64,000 bases of DNA from Lachnospiraceae bacterium (GCA_022791755.1 JAAVZR010000043.1:1-64000), one strand, 5' to 3'; positions 1 through 8,110 are shown, numbered from the stretch's first letter. A program made the numbers and translations. Notes: a model not told the origin generated them from the letters alone.

Positions 1-124
1 ATGGGTAAGAAAAATAGAAATGGCCAAAATGACTAGAACAAAAGAACGAAAAACACACTTTTGCATAAGTTCCCTCTCTCCCATTACCCTAGTAGTAAGG
101 AAAGGAATCTATGCGTAAGATCTC

Positions 125-141
125 TTGTTTAACGAATAGAT
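125..141. repeat. 17-bp direct repeat, copy 1
   Basis: TTGTTTAACGAATAGAT occurs here and again, identically, at 372-388. The copies lie about 230 bases apart in the non-coding start of the window. Function is unknown. They could be the edges of a decayed insertion or a duplicated regulatory site. Confidence 0.6.
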
Positions 142-371
142 CTTCAAAAGTGCCCCAGCACGATCGCACTGCCGGCAACCAATCCGGACAACAGACACAG
201 CTGATAAGCGATGCTGGCGGCATGCTGGAAAAAGTATTGGACTTTAATCAAACTCTTCTGCCATAGCTTCCTGCTCCGCACCGTTTAGGTAAATCGAACA
301 TTATCCCACACCTTTGGTTGACTGGCAGCCCAGGCAGTGATAAAATGGGAAAGGTAAATATGTAAAGAATG

Positions 372-388
372 TTGTTTAACGAATAGAT
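372..388. repeat. 17-bp direct repeat, copy 2
   Basis: Exact second copy of the motif at 125-141. It lies just upstream of the ribosome binding site of the TtcA-like gene, so it could also be a regulatory site in that gene's leader. Confidence 0.6.
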
Positions 389-408
389 TGTGACGGAAGG
401 AACATTTC

Positions 409-1197
409 ATGAAATTACAACAGCTTCTAAGCTACACGCGCAAAGCCGTGGATGATTACCAGATGATATCCGACGGTGACCATATTGCCATAGGCATTTC
501 CGGCGGCAAAGACTCTCTTACCATGCTGTATGCTTTGCATGGCCTGATGCGGTTTTATCCAAAAAAATTTACTATTCAGGCCATCACGGTAGACCTGGGA
601 CTGGGAAACTTTAAATTAGACCGCATCCAGGAGCTATGCGACAGCCTGAGCGTTCCTTACAGTATCGTAAAGACAGACATTGGGCCGGTTCTCTTTGATA
701 TCCGCGAGGAAACCAACCCCTGCTCTCTCTGTGCAAAGCTGCGCAAAGGTGCGTTTAACCAGGAAGCAGAACGATTGCACTGCAATAAGGTGGCTTATGC
801 TCATCATAAAGACGATATCATTGAGACCATGCTCCTGTCACTGATTTATGAGGGACGCTTTCACAGCTTCTCTCCTGTCACCTACCTAGACCGCATGAAC
901 CTCACCGTTATTCGGCCTCTGATGTATGTGAATGAAGCTGACGTGATTGGTTTTGCAAACAAATATCAGCTGCCCGTCTGTAAAAATCCCTGTCCGGTGG
1001 ACGGCCAGACCCGCCGTGCCTATGTGAAAGGTCTGGTTCGCCAGCTGAATCTGGAAAATCCCGGTTCCAGAGAACGCATGTTCTCAGCCATTGTAAACGG
1101 CAGAATTCCCGGGTGGCCCGAACGTTCAGCCGAATCCATGGAATACAGGACCCGTAAGCATCAAAAAGGAATCAATCACCCGAACCGGCTTTCATAA
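409..1197 (+). CDS. ttcA: TtcA-like tRNA 2-thiocytidine synthase (PP-loop ATPase)
   Basis: Cytoplasmic enzyme of the TtcA/TilS N-type ATP pyrophosphatase superfamily. Members activate a tRNA cytidine with ATP and then insert sulfur. The PP-loop SGGKDS lies at residues 31-36. CxxC pairs at 105/108 and 191/195 fit the iron-sulfur cysteines of TtcA, and AHHKDD is at about 131-136. Length 262 aa, somewhat shorter than E. coli TtcA (about 311 aa), as is usual for Firmicute relatives. The start is preceded by GGAAGGAAC. The recombinase gene follows after 14 bases and is probably co-transcribed. The exact tRNA position modified is inferred from the family; the PP-loop assignment is secure. Confidence 0.82.
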   Translation: MKLQQLLSYTRKAVDDYQMISDGDHIAIGISGGKDSLTMLYALHGLMRFYPKKFTIQAITVDLGLGNFKLDRIQELCDSLSVPYSIVKTDIGPVLFDIREETNPCSLCAKLRKGAFNQEAERLHCNKVAYAHHKDDIIETMLLSLIYEGRFHSFSPVTYLDRMNLTVIRPLMYVNEADVIGFANKYQLPVCKNPCPVDGQTRRAYVKGLVRQLNLENPGSRERMFSAIVNGRIPGWPERSAESMEYRTRKHQKGINHPNRLS

Positions 1198-1211
1198 GGA
1201 GGAAAAGAAGC

Positions 1212-2288
1212 ATGGCTGTTTCCAGACGCCCCTACCATGAACAGGTAGATATAGAAAATACAAAGAAGCTGCGGGAACTGACGGGGACGCTTCCCTCCTT
1301 CACCAAAGACTTTTTTCGTGGAATTGAGCCTGTGACTTCCTCCCGGACCCGGATCGCCTATGCCTATGACCTGAGAATATTTTTTGAATTTCTCATAAGC
1401 CGGAATCCGGAATTTGCCAAAAAAGGAATAGAAGGGTTCACTGTCCAGGATCTGGATCAAATCACCCTCTCTGATCTGGAAGAATACACCGACTATCTGA
1501 AATACTATGATAAAGACGAAGAGGACCATATCAATAAAGAGCGCGGAATCAAAAGAAAACTTTCCTCTCTCAAAAGCTTCTATAACTATTATTACCGCAA
1601 AGAAGATATCACAACCAATCCTGCGGCACTGGTCAGCCTGCCCAAGATTCCGGATAAAGAGATCATTCGCCTTGAACCCAATGAAGTGGCGCTGCTTTTA
1701 GACGCTGTGGAAAATGGAGATCACCTAAGCAAACACCAGGCCGCCTTTCACGAAAAAAACAAGGTTCGTGATCTGGCCATGATGACACTTCTTCTGGGAA
1801 CCGGCATCCGCGTATCTGAATGCGTCGGGCTGGATCTCACCGATGTGGATCTGGAAAATACAGGAATCCGAATTCACCGCAAGGGCGGCAAGGAAGTCGT
1901 CGTATATTTCAGCGATGAAGTGAAGGAGGCTCTTGTTCCCTATATAGATGAACGCAAGCGAGTGATCGCGGAAGACGGCAGTGAAAACGCTCTCTTCCTC
2001 TCCATGCAAAACCGCCGGATCAGCGTCCGGGCCGTGGAAAACCTGGTCAAAAAATACGCGAAAACGGTGACCTCCTTAAAAAAGATCACTCCCCATAAGC
2101 TGCGCAGCACCTATGGCACCAGCCTCTATCGGGAAACCGGGGACATCTATCTGGTAGCGGATGTCCTGGGGCATTCGGATGTAAATACGACCAAAAAGCA
2201 TTATGCAGCGCTGGATGAAGAGAGACGACGTTATGCCAGGGATAAAGTCAGACTGCGCGATTCTTTGAATGAAACAACACAGACATAA
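1212..2288 (+). CDS. Tyrosine recombinase/integrase, XerC/XerD-like
   Basis: Tyrosine recombinase of 358 aa with an N-terminal SAM-like DNA-binding domain (about 35-140) and a C-terminal catalytic domain. The catalytic set is visible: R200 in GTGIR, a lysine near 224-227, H295 and R298 in PHKLR, H321 in GHS, and nucleophile Y331. Housekeeping context (TtcA-like upstream, azlCD downstream) and the absence of phage or transposon genes fit a chromosomal Xer-type enzyme better than an element integrase. It is longer than XerC/XerD (about 300 aa), so I do not give a symbol. The start has a GGAGGAAAAG ribosome binding site that overlaps the end of the previous gene. Confidence 0.85.
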   Translation: MAVSRRPYHEQVDIENTKKLRELTGTLPSFTKDFFRGIEPVTSSRTRIAYAYDLRIFFEFLISRNPEFAKKGIEGFTVQDLDQITLSDLEEYTDYLKYYDKDEEDHINKERGIKRKLSSLKSFYNYYYRKEDITTNPAALVSLPKIPDKEIIRLEPNEVALLLDAVENGDHLSKHQAAFHEKNKVRDLAMMTLLLGTGIRVSECVGLDLTDVDLENTGIRIHRKGGKEVVVYFSDEVKEALVPYIDERKRVIAEDGSENALFLSMQNRRISVRAVENLVKKYAKTVTSLKKITPHKLRSTYGTSLYRETGDIYLVADVLGHSDVNTTKKHYAALDEERRRYARDKVRLRDSLNETTQT

Positions 2289-2342
2289 TCCAAAATCCTG
2301 GCCAGCATGTAGCAAAGCCCGACGGAGGAATCAACAAAAGCC

Positions 2343-3080
2343 ATGAAACACTCTGAAAAATCCAAAGAAAACAAGGCCTCTTTCCAACAGGGCTTAAAAG
2401 CCGGGATTCCCATCGGCATGGGATATTTCGCCGTCTCCTTCACGCTGGGGATTACAGCCAGAAACGCTGGCCTGACTCCCTGGCAGGCCATGATCATGTC
2501 TCTCACCATGCATGCCTCAGCCGGGCAATTTGCCGCAATCAATGTCATTGCTGCCTCAGCCGGATTTCTGGAGATGGCCGTCACCTCCCTGATCGTCAAT
2601 CTGCGCTATCTCCTGCTCTCCAGCTCCCTGTCACAGAAGATCGGATCAAAGACAGCTTTCTTCCACCGTTTTCCCATAGCCTTTTATGTGACGGACGAAA
2701 TCTTCGGCATATCGGCTGCCTGTCCCGGATATGTCAATCCCTTTTATGTATATGGCGCTGCCCTGGTCGCCGCTCCCTCCTGGGAAATCGGCACATTTAT
2801 AGGCGCCAGCGTGGGAAACATATTGCCCGCATCCATAGCCAATGCCATGAACGTGGCATTATATGGTATGTTCCTGGCTATCATTATCCCACCGGCGAAA
2901 AAGGATAAGTTCATCGCCTGCCTTGTAGTGTTGTCCATGACTGCCAGCCTCATATGTTCCATCCTCCCGGGGATCCGAGCTGTCTCCGACGGCTTCCGGA
3001 TCATCATACTGACTGTCATTATTGCCGGTGTGGCCGCCTGGCTCCACCCTGTAGAAAGAGGTAGTACAAATGAAACCTGA
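2343..3080 (+). CDS. azlC: AzlC family branched-chain amino acid exporter, large subunit
   Basis: Integral membrane protein of 245 aa, the large subunit of the AzlC/AzlD (LIV-E) exporter family that expels leucine, isoleucine, valine and their analogues. The sequence shows several hydrophobic segments and the AzlC-type start, with GIPIGMGYF and HASAGQFAA near the N-terminus. A GGAGG sequence lies upstream of the ATG. Its last 11 bases overlap azlD, indicating translational coupling and a two-subunit complex in the membrane. The actual substrate cannot be told from sequence. Confidence 0.87.
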   Translation: MKHSEKSKENKASFQQGLKAGIPIGMGYFAVSFTLGITARNAGLTPWQAMIMSLTMHASAGQFAAINVIAASAGFLEMAVTSLIVNLRYLLLSSSLSQKIGSKTAFFHRFPIAFYVTDEIFGISAACPGYVNPFYVYGAALVAAPSWEIGTFIGASVGNILPASIANAMNVALYGMFLAIIIPPAKKDKFIACLVVLSMTASLICSILPGIRAVSDGFRIIILTVIIAGVAAWLHPVERGSTNET

Positions 3081-3375
3081 TGTTTATCTTTACATACTGA
3101 CCGCCGCTCTGGTCGTCTATCTGATCCGTCTTCTGCCGCTGACACTGATCCGCAGGGAAATCCAAAATCCTTTTCTCAAATCCTTTTTATATTATGTCCC
3201 CTATGTCACCCTGGCCGTGATGACCTTCCCGGCCATCCTCTCTGCCACCGGAAGTACCGTCTCCGCCTGGGCCGGATTTCTGACCGGTATTGTCATCGCC
3301 TATGTGGACGGTAATCTGTTTAAGGTCTCTCTGGGAGCCTGCGCCGCCGTATTTTTTACCGGTCTGCTCTTCTGA
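3070..3375 (+). CDS. azlD: AzlD family branched-chain amino acid exporter, small subunit
   Basis: Small membrane protein of 101 aa with about four hydrophobic segments and the AzlD signature region RLLPLTLIRR near the N-terminus. It starts inside azlC (11-base overlap). It is the partner of AzlC in the exporter. The gene converges on hom, whose stop lies only 12 bases away. I saw no clear terminator in that gap. Confidence 0.87.
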   Translation: MKPDVYLYILTAALVVYLIRLLPLTLIRREIQNPFLKSFLYYVPYVTLAVMTFPAILSATGSTVSAWAGFLTGIVIAYVDGNLFKVSLGACAAVFFTGLLF

Positions 3376-3387
3376 ACCGATTCCGGA

Positions 3388-4677
3388 TCATTCATAGACC
3401 CGGATCAGACTGGAGACCTCATAAATCATATCCATTCCCCGGAATTCTTCCAGTGCGTCGCAAAAATCAGCTTCTCTCACACTGTCGCTGATCAAGACCA
3501 GCTCCGCACTGTTATTCTGTATGGGCTTTTGTACCATTTGCTTGACGCTGACTCCATGACGGCCCATAACGCTGGCTATGCAGGCCAGGACACCGGGTTT
3601 GTCCTCCACCTGGAGACGCAGGAAATAGCGCTGCATGGTCTCCTCCATAGACTTCACCGGCAGGGAGCGATAACAGCTGCAGCCGATCCGCCCCATGCAT
3701 CGAAAGTGAATATTGCGCATACAATCTATGATATCTCCCATACAGGCGCTGGCAGTGGGATAGCGCCCCGCTCCTCTGCCGTAAAACATGGCATCGTCTA
3801 TGGCATCTCCATGGACAAATACGGCGTTGAACACATCGTTCACCGAAGCCAGGGGGTGGGCCGCCGGAAGCAGCATGGGCTGTACACTGGCCTCGATTCC
3901 ATCCCCGGTCTCCCTGGCGATGGCCAGAAGCTTAATCACGCATCCCATCTCTTTCACATAGCGGATATCTGCCGCTGAAATCTTTGTAATCCCTTCCGTA
4001 TGAACATCGTCAAAGGTCACCCGTGAATGAAAGGCGATGGAGGCCAGAATCGCCAGCTTACGCCCGGCATCATATCCTTCCACATCCGCCGTAGGGTCCG
4101 CTTCCGCATAGCCCAGCTCTGTCGCCTGAGCCAGCGCATCGGAAAACTCCATCCCATCCTGGGTCATCCGGGTCAGAATATAATTAGTGGTCCCGTTTAC
4201 GATTCCAATGATCTCCGTAATATGGTTCCCCGCCAGACATTGTTTCATGGGACGAATGATCGGGATTCCTCCTGCGACAGAAGCCTCAAACAGAAGATCC
4301 CGTTCCATGCTGCCGGCTAAGGAAAGCAGCTCTCCTCCATGGACTGCCATCAGATCTTTATTAGCTGTCACCACACTCTTACCGGACTTTAATGCTTCCG
4401 TAATGTATGTGCGGGCCGGCTCGATCCCTCCCATGACCTCCACCACGATATCTATACTATCGTCGGCCAGAATCTCCTCAAACCGGTCCGTGATCAACGC
4501 CTGATCCACACCGTCCCTGGAACGGCCCGCATCCCGCACCAGAATCCTGGCCACCTGTGCCCTGAGACCGGTCTTCTCTTCCAGCTCGTTCTCCCGTCTC
4601 TGCATCAGATCATATACGCCGCGCCCTACCGTGCCGAATCCCAGAATCGCAACACGGATTATCCTGCTCTCTCTCAT
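3388..4677 (-). CDS. hom: Homoserine dehydrogenase
   Basis: Catalyses the NAD(P)H-dependent reduction of aspartate semialdehyde to homoserine, the branch point to threonine and methionine. Length 429 aa, typical for the ACT-containing form. The N-terminal Rossmann loop GFGTVGRG is near residue 13, followed by the TANKDLM catalytic region and the dimerisation/catalytic block with GIVNGTTNY. The C-terminal 80 or so residues (FLRLQVEDKPGVLA onward) are an ACT domain, which usually mediates threonine feedback. A strong GAGGAGGAAAGCT ribosome binding site precedes the ATG, and a sigma-A-type promoter lies 53 bases upstream. Single-gene transcription unit. Confidence 0.95.
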   Translation of the reverse strand: MRESRIIRVAILGFGTVGRGVYDLMQRRENELEEKTGLRAQVARILVRDAGRSRDGVDQALITDRFEEILADDSIDIVVEVMGGIEPARTYITEALKSGKSVVTANKDLMAVHGGELLSLAGSMERDLLFEASVAGGIPIIRPMKQCLAGNHITEIIGIVNGTTNYILTRMTQDGMEFSDALAQATELGYAEADPTADVEGYDAGRKLAILASIAFHSRVTFDDVHTEGITKISAADIRYVKEMGCVIKLLAIARETGDGIEASVQPMLLPAAHPLASVNDVFNAVFVHGDAIDDAMFYGRGAGRYPTASACMGDIIDCMRNIHFRCMGRIGCSCYRSLPVKSMEETMQRYFLRLQVEDKPGVLACIASVMGRHGVSVKQMVQKPIQNNSAELVLISDSVREADFCDALEEFRGMDMIYEVSSLIRVYE

Positions 4678-4729
4678 AGCTTTCCTCCTCTGTCACAAAC
4701 ACCTTTATGTTGTCGTTTGTATTTTATTC

Positions 4730-4758
4730 ATTGTAAGCAAATTCCTGACGCTTGTCAA
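4730..4758 (-). promoter_or_regulatory. Sigma-A-type promoter of hom
   Basis: Read on the minus strand: TTGACA (4753-4758), a 17-base spacer, then TACAAT (4730-4735). It lies upstream of the hom ribosome binding site with a short leader. I looked for T-box or riboswitch structure in the short leader and saw none. Confidence 0.8.
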
Positions 4759-4846
4759 GGTCGCCTGTAAAACAAGGGGAAAACCCGTGTCACCCTTTAT
4801 GCCATATAATTCCAAAGCTGCGCTCTACCGGAACCGGGCCGGCCGT

Positions 4847-5149
4847 TCACTTATATTCCTGGGAAAAATAAAATATTGTCAGGTATTGTCCCGCCTGGAT
4901 CCGGTCTCCCTGCAATCCGTTCAGACGGATCACCTCCTGAATATAAGTCTCCCGTGATCCCTCATATCCTCCCAGATACTGTCCGGCGATCTCCCACAGC
5001 GTATCTCCGCTCTCCACCAGGATGCTGGTATAATATTTGTACCCCGGCTCCTGCTGTCTCTGTCTCTCCTTGGCCTGAACCATGACCCCTCCTGAGAATG
5101 TGAGCAGGCTGAACATCACGATCAAAGCAATCATCTGATACCGTTTCAT
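4847..5149 (-). CDS. LysM-domain protein, YneA-like SOS cell-division inhibitor
   Basis: Small protein of 100 aa: an N-terminal hydrophobic segment (MIALIVMFSLL region, about residues 6-20) followed by a single LysM domain (SGDTLWEIAGQYLGG onward). This is the layout of Bacillus YneA, which delays division during the SOS response. The ATG at 5149 is chosen because GGGAGGTG lies just upstream. A TTG at 5182 would open the same frame but sits in the first SOS box. The gene is divergent from lexA with shared SOS boxes, which supports damage induction. The inhibitor role is inferred from synteny and family. Confidence 0.8.
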   Translation of the reverse strand: MKRYQMIALIVMFSLLTFSGGVMVQAKERQRQQEPGYKYYTSILVESGDTLWEIAGQYLGGYEGSRETYIQEVIRLNGLQGDRIQAGQYLTIFYFSQEYK

Positions 5150-5175
5150 CTTCCGCACCTCCCAAATATACGTTA

Positions 5176-5189
5176 CGAACAAATGTTCC
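5176..5189. promoter_or_regulatory. LexA (SOS) box 1
   Basis: CGAACAAATGTTCC matches the Gram-positive SOS consensus CGAACRNRYGTTYG at all but the last base. It lies downstream of the YneA-like promoter, in that gene's leader, where LexA would act as a roadblock. Confidence 0.7.
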
Positions 5190-5205
5190 TTTCCCTTGTA
5201 TTGCC

Positions 5206-5234
5206 ATTATAATTTCCGAACAGATGTTTGTCAA
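5206..5234 (-). promoter_or_regulatory. Promoter of the YneA-like LysM gene
   Basis: On the minus strand TTGACA (5229-5234), a 17-base spacer and TATAAT (5206-5211): a near-perfect sigma-A promoter. SOS box 2 lies inside the spacer, so LexA binding should occlude RNA polymerase. Confidence 0.88.
5217..5230. promoter_or_regulatory. LexA (SOS) box 2
   Basis: CGAACAGATGTTTG is a perfect match to CGAACRNRYGTTYG. It is placed between the -35 and -10 of the LysM gene promoter. Confidence 0.92.
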
Positions 5235-5252
5235 TACTTTTTGGCAAAAAAG

Positions 5253-5266
5253 CGAACATTCGTTTG
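5253..5266. promoter_or_regulatory. LexA (SOS) box 3
   Basis: CGAACATTCGTTTG matches the SOS consensus except for one central base. It overlaps the -35 of the lexA promoter and therefore probably serves lexA autoregulation. Confidence 0.85.
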
Positions 5267-5292
5267 CATTTTTTGAAAAGGTATGGTAGGAT
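5264..5292 (+). promoter_or_regulatory. Promoter of lexA
   Basis: TTGCAT (5264-5269), a 17-base spacer and TAGGAT (5287-5292) upstream of lexA. The -35 overlaps SOS box 3. It is a moderate promoter, consistent with a self-repressed regulator. Confidence 0.65.
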
Positions 5293-5368
5293 ATAAGAGA
5301 GAGATACAAAAGAGACCGCAGCGGATCGCTGCTTTTACCTCACATCTTTATTTATGAAGGAGGCCGTT

Positions 5369-5986
5369 ATGTCACAGGGTAAGATTACGGATAAGCAGAT
5401 GGAAATTCTGGAGTTTATCAAGCAGAATATATTAAAGAAGGGCTATCCCCCGTCGGTTCGGGAGATCTGCGAGGCTGTGAAATTAAAGTCTACCTCCTCC
5501 GTCCACTCTCATCTGGAAACTCTGGAGAAGAATGGTTACATACGCCGGGATCCCACGAAGCCCCGCACCATTGAAATTCTGGACGATGATTTCGGAGTAC
5601 AGCGAAAAGAGATGGTAAATATTCCGATTCTGGGAAATGTAGCTGCCGGCCTGCCGATCCTGGCCGAAGAAAATATAGAAGGGTATTACCCGATCCCCGC
5701 CGAGCTTCTGCCCAATAAACCCACATTCATGCTCAATGTCCATGGGGAAAGTATGATAAATGCCGGGATCCTGGACGGAGATCAGGTGATCTGTATCGAG
5801 ACCAGCACCGCGGAAAACGGTCAGATTATTGTAGCGCTGATCGAGGACTCCGCCACGGTAAAGCGCTTTTATAAGGAAGACGGACATATCCGCCTGCAAC
5901 CGGAAAATGACTTTATGGAGCCCATCATTGTGGACGATGTACAGATTCTGGGAAAGGTCATTGGGCTGTTACGAATCTGTGTATAA
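5369..5986 (+). CDS. lexA: LexA SOS repressor
   Basis: Transcriptional repressor of the SOS regulon, inactivated by RecA-stimulated self-cleavage. Length 205 aa from the ATG at 5369, chosen because AAGGAGG sits 5 bases upstream; the earlier ATG at 5354 immediately precedes that ribosome binding site. An N-terminal winged helix (about 1-65, with the PPSVREI helix) is followed by the S24 peptidase domain. The cleavage Ala-Gly is in NVAAGLP, the catalytic serine in HGESM and the lysine in ATVKRFY. The three SOS boxes upstream show autoregulation. Its last 29 bases overlap the 3' end of the convergent phosphodiesterase gene. Confidence 0.96.
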   Translation: MSQGKITDKQMEILEFIKQNILKKGYPPSVREICEAVKLKSTSSVHSHLETLEKNGYIRRDPTKPRTIEILDDDFGVQRKEMVNIPILGNVAAGLPILAEENIEGYYPIPAELLPNKPTFMLNVHGESMINAGILDGDQVICIETSTAENGQIIVALIEDSATVKRFYKEDGHIRLQPENDFMEPIIVDDVQILGKVIGLLRICV

Positions 5987-6503
5987 TCGTTCCCGCGAAA
6001 TCCTTCCATAGAAAGATTCCGTCCTCCCATACCATATACTGATGATGTGAATTCTCTTTGGGGATGGATACGGAGCCGGGGTTTAACCACAGGATTCCCT
6101 TTTCGTTCCGGCACATGGGCACATGGGTATGCCCCTGGATGAAGATATCCCCGGCTTTCAGAGAAAGGCTTCCGGGGGTACAGCGGTGGCCATGAGCGGC
6201 ATACATCAGCTGCTCTCCCAGCAGAATCACGCAATAATCTGCCAGGATCGGGAATTCCAGCACCATCTGATCCACTTCCGTGTCGCAGTTGCCGCGGACA
6301 CAGAGAATGTTCTGTTTCTGTTCATTCAGCAGACGGCTCACCGCACGGGGATCGTAATCCTGCGGCAGATCATTGCGGGGACCATGATACAGGATATCGC
6401 CCAGAAGAAGCAGGCGCCCGGCCTGCTCCTTCCCAAAAGCGTCCATCAGTTTTTCGGTATAACAGGCGGATCCATGCAGATCCGACGCAATCATCAGTTT
6501 CAT
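5958..6503 (-). CDS. YfcE-type metallophosphoesterase
   Basis: Phosphodiesterase of the YfcE/MJ0936 family, 181 aa, a two-metal calcineurin-like fold in the cytoplasm; the physiological substrate is unknown. Metal-binding motifs are visible in order: ASDLHGS at the N-terminus, LLGDILYHGP, VRGNCDTE, AAHGHR and GHTHVP. The ATG at 6503 is chosen because AGGAGAGAG lies just upstream; the longer open frame would run into rsfS. It is the last gene of the yhbY-nadD-rsfS run. The 3' end overlaps lexA by 29 bases on the opposite strand. Confidence 0.88.
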   Translation of the reverse strand: MKLMIASDLHGSACYTEKLMDAFGKEQAGRLLLLGDILYHGPRNDLPQDYDPRAVSRLLNEQKQNILCVRGNCDTEVDQMVLEFPILADYCVILLGEQLMYAAHGHRCTPGSLSLKAGDIFIQGHTHVPMCRNEKGILWLNPGSVSIPKENSHHQYMVWEDGIFLWKDFAGTIIHRFVTAQ

Positions 6504-6534
6504 CGCTCTCTCCTGTGCGGCTGCTTCTTGGATT

Positions 6535-6900
6535 TTAATCCAGGTCCTCTCTCGTGAGGAATCTGCCATCCCTCCAGATTCTCTCCAGATCATAAAAACG
6601 CCTGTCGTCTCTGGAGAAAATATGGACGACGATATCTCCGAAATCCAAAAGGATCCATTGCCCGGCCTGATATCCTTCCACCTGGCGGCAGGGGTAACCG
6701 GCCTTATGAAGCTGTTCCTGTACATTATCAGCCATGGCCTGTACCTGATTCACATTGTTCCCGCCGGCGATGATAAAATAATCCGCCAGGACCGATACGC
6801 CGGCGATATCAATCACCGTAATGTCCTCGCCCTTCTTATCATCCAGCGCCTGATAAGCCAGACGCGCCATCTCCTTTGCGTTCACCTGTTCATGGTTCAT
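6535..6900 (-). CDS. rsfS: Ribosome silencing factor RsfS (YbeB/Iojap)
   Basis: Binds ribosomal protein L14 and blocks subunit joining when nutrients are scarce. Length 121 aa from the ATG at 6900, which has AGGAGAGAAG upstream; this matches the family size. Conserved stretches include ADYFIIAGG, the VEGYQAGQWILLDFGDIVVH block and the terminal YDLERIW. The longer frame would extend into nadD and is rejected. Placement directly downstream of nadD is the usual Firmicute order. Confidence 0.95.
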   Translation of the reverse strand: MNHEQVNAKEMARLAYQALDDKKGEDITVIDIAGVSVLADYFIIAGGNNVNQVQAMADNVQEQLHKAGYPCRQVEGYQAGQWILLDFGDIVVHIFSRDDRRFYDLERIWRDGRFLTREDLD

Positions 6901-6911
6901 ATTCTTCTCTC

Positions 6912-8099
6912 CTATATCATCATGTTGGTGATCGACCGGTAGTATTCGCAGGTCTCCTCTGACCGGGGATCGATATGGGCTCCGGTCTCCTTTAGATGCT
7001 GCAACGTATCTCTGGCGATCATACAAATACTGCGGTTTAAGTCCAGTGCGGATTCCCGCCGGATCCGGTCCAGGTTCGGCGCCTTGCTGCGTCCCGGCTC
7101 GATATAATCGGCTATAAAAATAATTTTTTCCAGGAGGGACATCCCCGGACGTCCGGTGGTATGGTAGCGGATGGCATCCAGAATCTCCTGATCGGTAATT
7201 CCGAATTCCTCTCTGGCAATGATGGCTCCCGCCCTGGCATGGAGTACCTTCTCGCTGGCTAACTCCTCCTCCGAAACCGGATCCCCGCCCTCCTCGCAGA
7301 TGCGCCGGATCTCCTCTGTGGAAAGAGGCTTCGCCACGTCGTGCAAAAGGGCCGCGATCCTGGCGCGCTCCGCATCGGCTCCATATTTTCTGGCAAGGCT
7401 CTGAGCTGACTCCACCACACCCAGCGTATGCAGGAAGCGTCCGGCCGGAAGGCGGTTTTTGATCAGCATGGTCAGATTCTCCGCAGGACCTCTGTAATAC
7501 AGATGATTCTGCTTTATATACTCATCCACGGCCGGAGGCAGGTACAGGGACACATCCTGCCCATGGCCGGCCATCTCCCGGATATTACTGGAGGAAATTT
7601 CCATACCGGGCATATCGACTTTCTCAATCGCACCGCCGTAACGGCCGGTCAAATACAGGATCTGCCGGTCAATCTCCTTCTCGCTGTGCCCCGTCCGGTT
7701 TCCCACCACGAAGACAGCCTTATTCAGGCAGCGCTCCGGACAATACCAGGTATCCAGATCAAACAGGGAATCCGCACCGATGATAAAATAAAACCGTACC
7801 TCCGGATGCATCTGTGTAAAATACTCCAGCGTCTCCGCTGTATAAGAGTTTCCCTGTTTTTCGATTTCATATTCCGATATCTGAAAATAAGGATAGTCTT
7901 TCAAACAGAGTTTTAACATCTCCAGCCGGCGATAGGCCGGCGTAACAGGGCGGTCCGTCTTATGAGGCGGATCACCGGCAGGAAGAAATATCACCGATTC
8001 CAGTTCCATCTGTTCATAGGCACTCTTAGCCAGTTGCAGATGCGCCCGGTGAACCGGGTCAAAGGTGCCTCCGAAAATACCGACTCTTCTGTCTTCCAT
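6912..8099 (-). CDS. nadD: Fused nicotinate-nucleotide adenylyltransferase (NadD) and YqeK HD-domain hydrolase
   Basis: One 395-aa protein with two enzymes usually encoded by adjacent genes. Residues 1 to about 200 are NadD, which makes deamido-NAD from nicotinate mononucleotide and ATP: GGTFDPVHRAH at the nucleotide-binding start and ISSSNIREM late in the domain. Residues about 210-395 are a YqeK-type HD domain with the HTLGVVESA helix, ALLHDVAKP and RYHTTGR; YqeK proteins hydrolyse diadenosine tetraphosphate. No stop or frameshift separates the halves. The AGGAGGTGCCGCC ribosome binding site is good. It sits between yhbY and rsfS. Confidence 0.93.
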   Translation of the reverse strand: MEDRRVGIFGGTFDPVHRAHLQLAKSAYEQMELESVIFLPAGDPPHKTDRPVTPAYRRLEMLKLCLKDYPYFQISEYEIEKQGNSYTAETLEYFTQMHPEVRFYFIIGADSLFDLDTWYCPERCLNKAVFVVGNRTGHSEKEIDRQILYLTGRYGGAIEKVDMPGMEISSSNIREMAGHGQDVSLYLPPAVDEYIKQNHLYYRGPAENLTMLIKNRLPAGRFLHTLGVVESAQSLARKYGADAERARIAALLHDVAKPLSTEEIRRICEEGGDPVSEEELASEKVLHARAGAIIAREEFGITDQEILDAIRYHTTGRPGMSLLEKIIFIADYIEPGRSKAPNLDRIRRESALDLNRSICMIARDTLQHLKETGAHIDPRSEETCEYYRSITNMMI

Positions 8100-8110
8100 G
8101 GCGGCACCTC

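Larger units (their letters stand above)
1..408. other. 408-base stretch without a convincing gene
   Basis: No convincing coding region is seen. A minus-strand frame at 144-281, opened by GTG, would give a 45-residue peptide with a hydrophobic C-terminus. It has no ribosome binding site, so it could be a relic or chance. A plus-strand frame of about 50 codons from 110 looks like noise. The stretch contains two copies of a 17-base direct repeat. The last bases before 409 carry a GGAAGGAAC-type ribosome binding site for the next gene. Confidence 0.5.

Noticed and set aside
1212-2288. The tyrosine recombinase as evidence of an integrated phage or ICE
   Set aside because: No phage, conjugation or cargo genes and no tRNA or att-like flanks are visible; the neighbours are housekeeping genes.
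4678-4729. Riboswitch or T-box in the hom leader
   Set aside because: The leader after the promoter is only about 45 bases long and has no T-box sequence or stable stem.
5150-5182. TTG at 5182 as the start of the LysM gene
   Set aside because: The TTG lies within SOS box 1 and lacks a ribosome binding site; the ATG at 5149 has GGGAGGTG in front of it.
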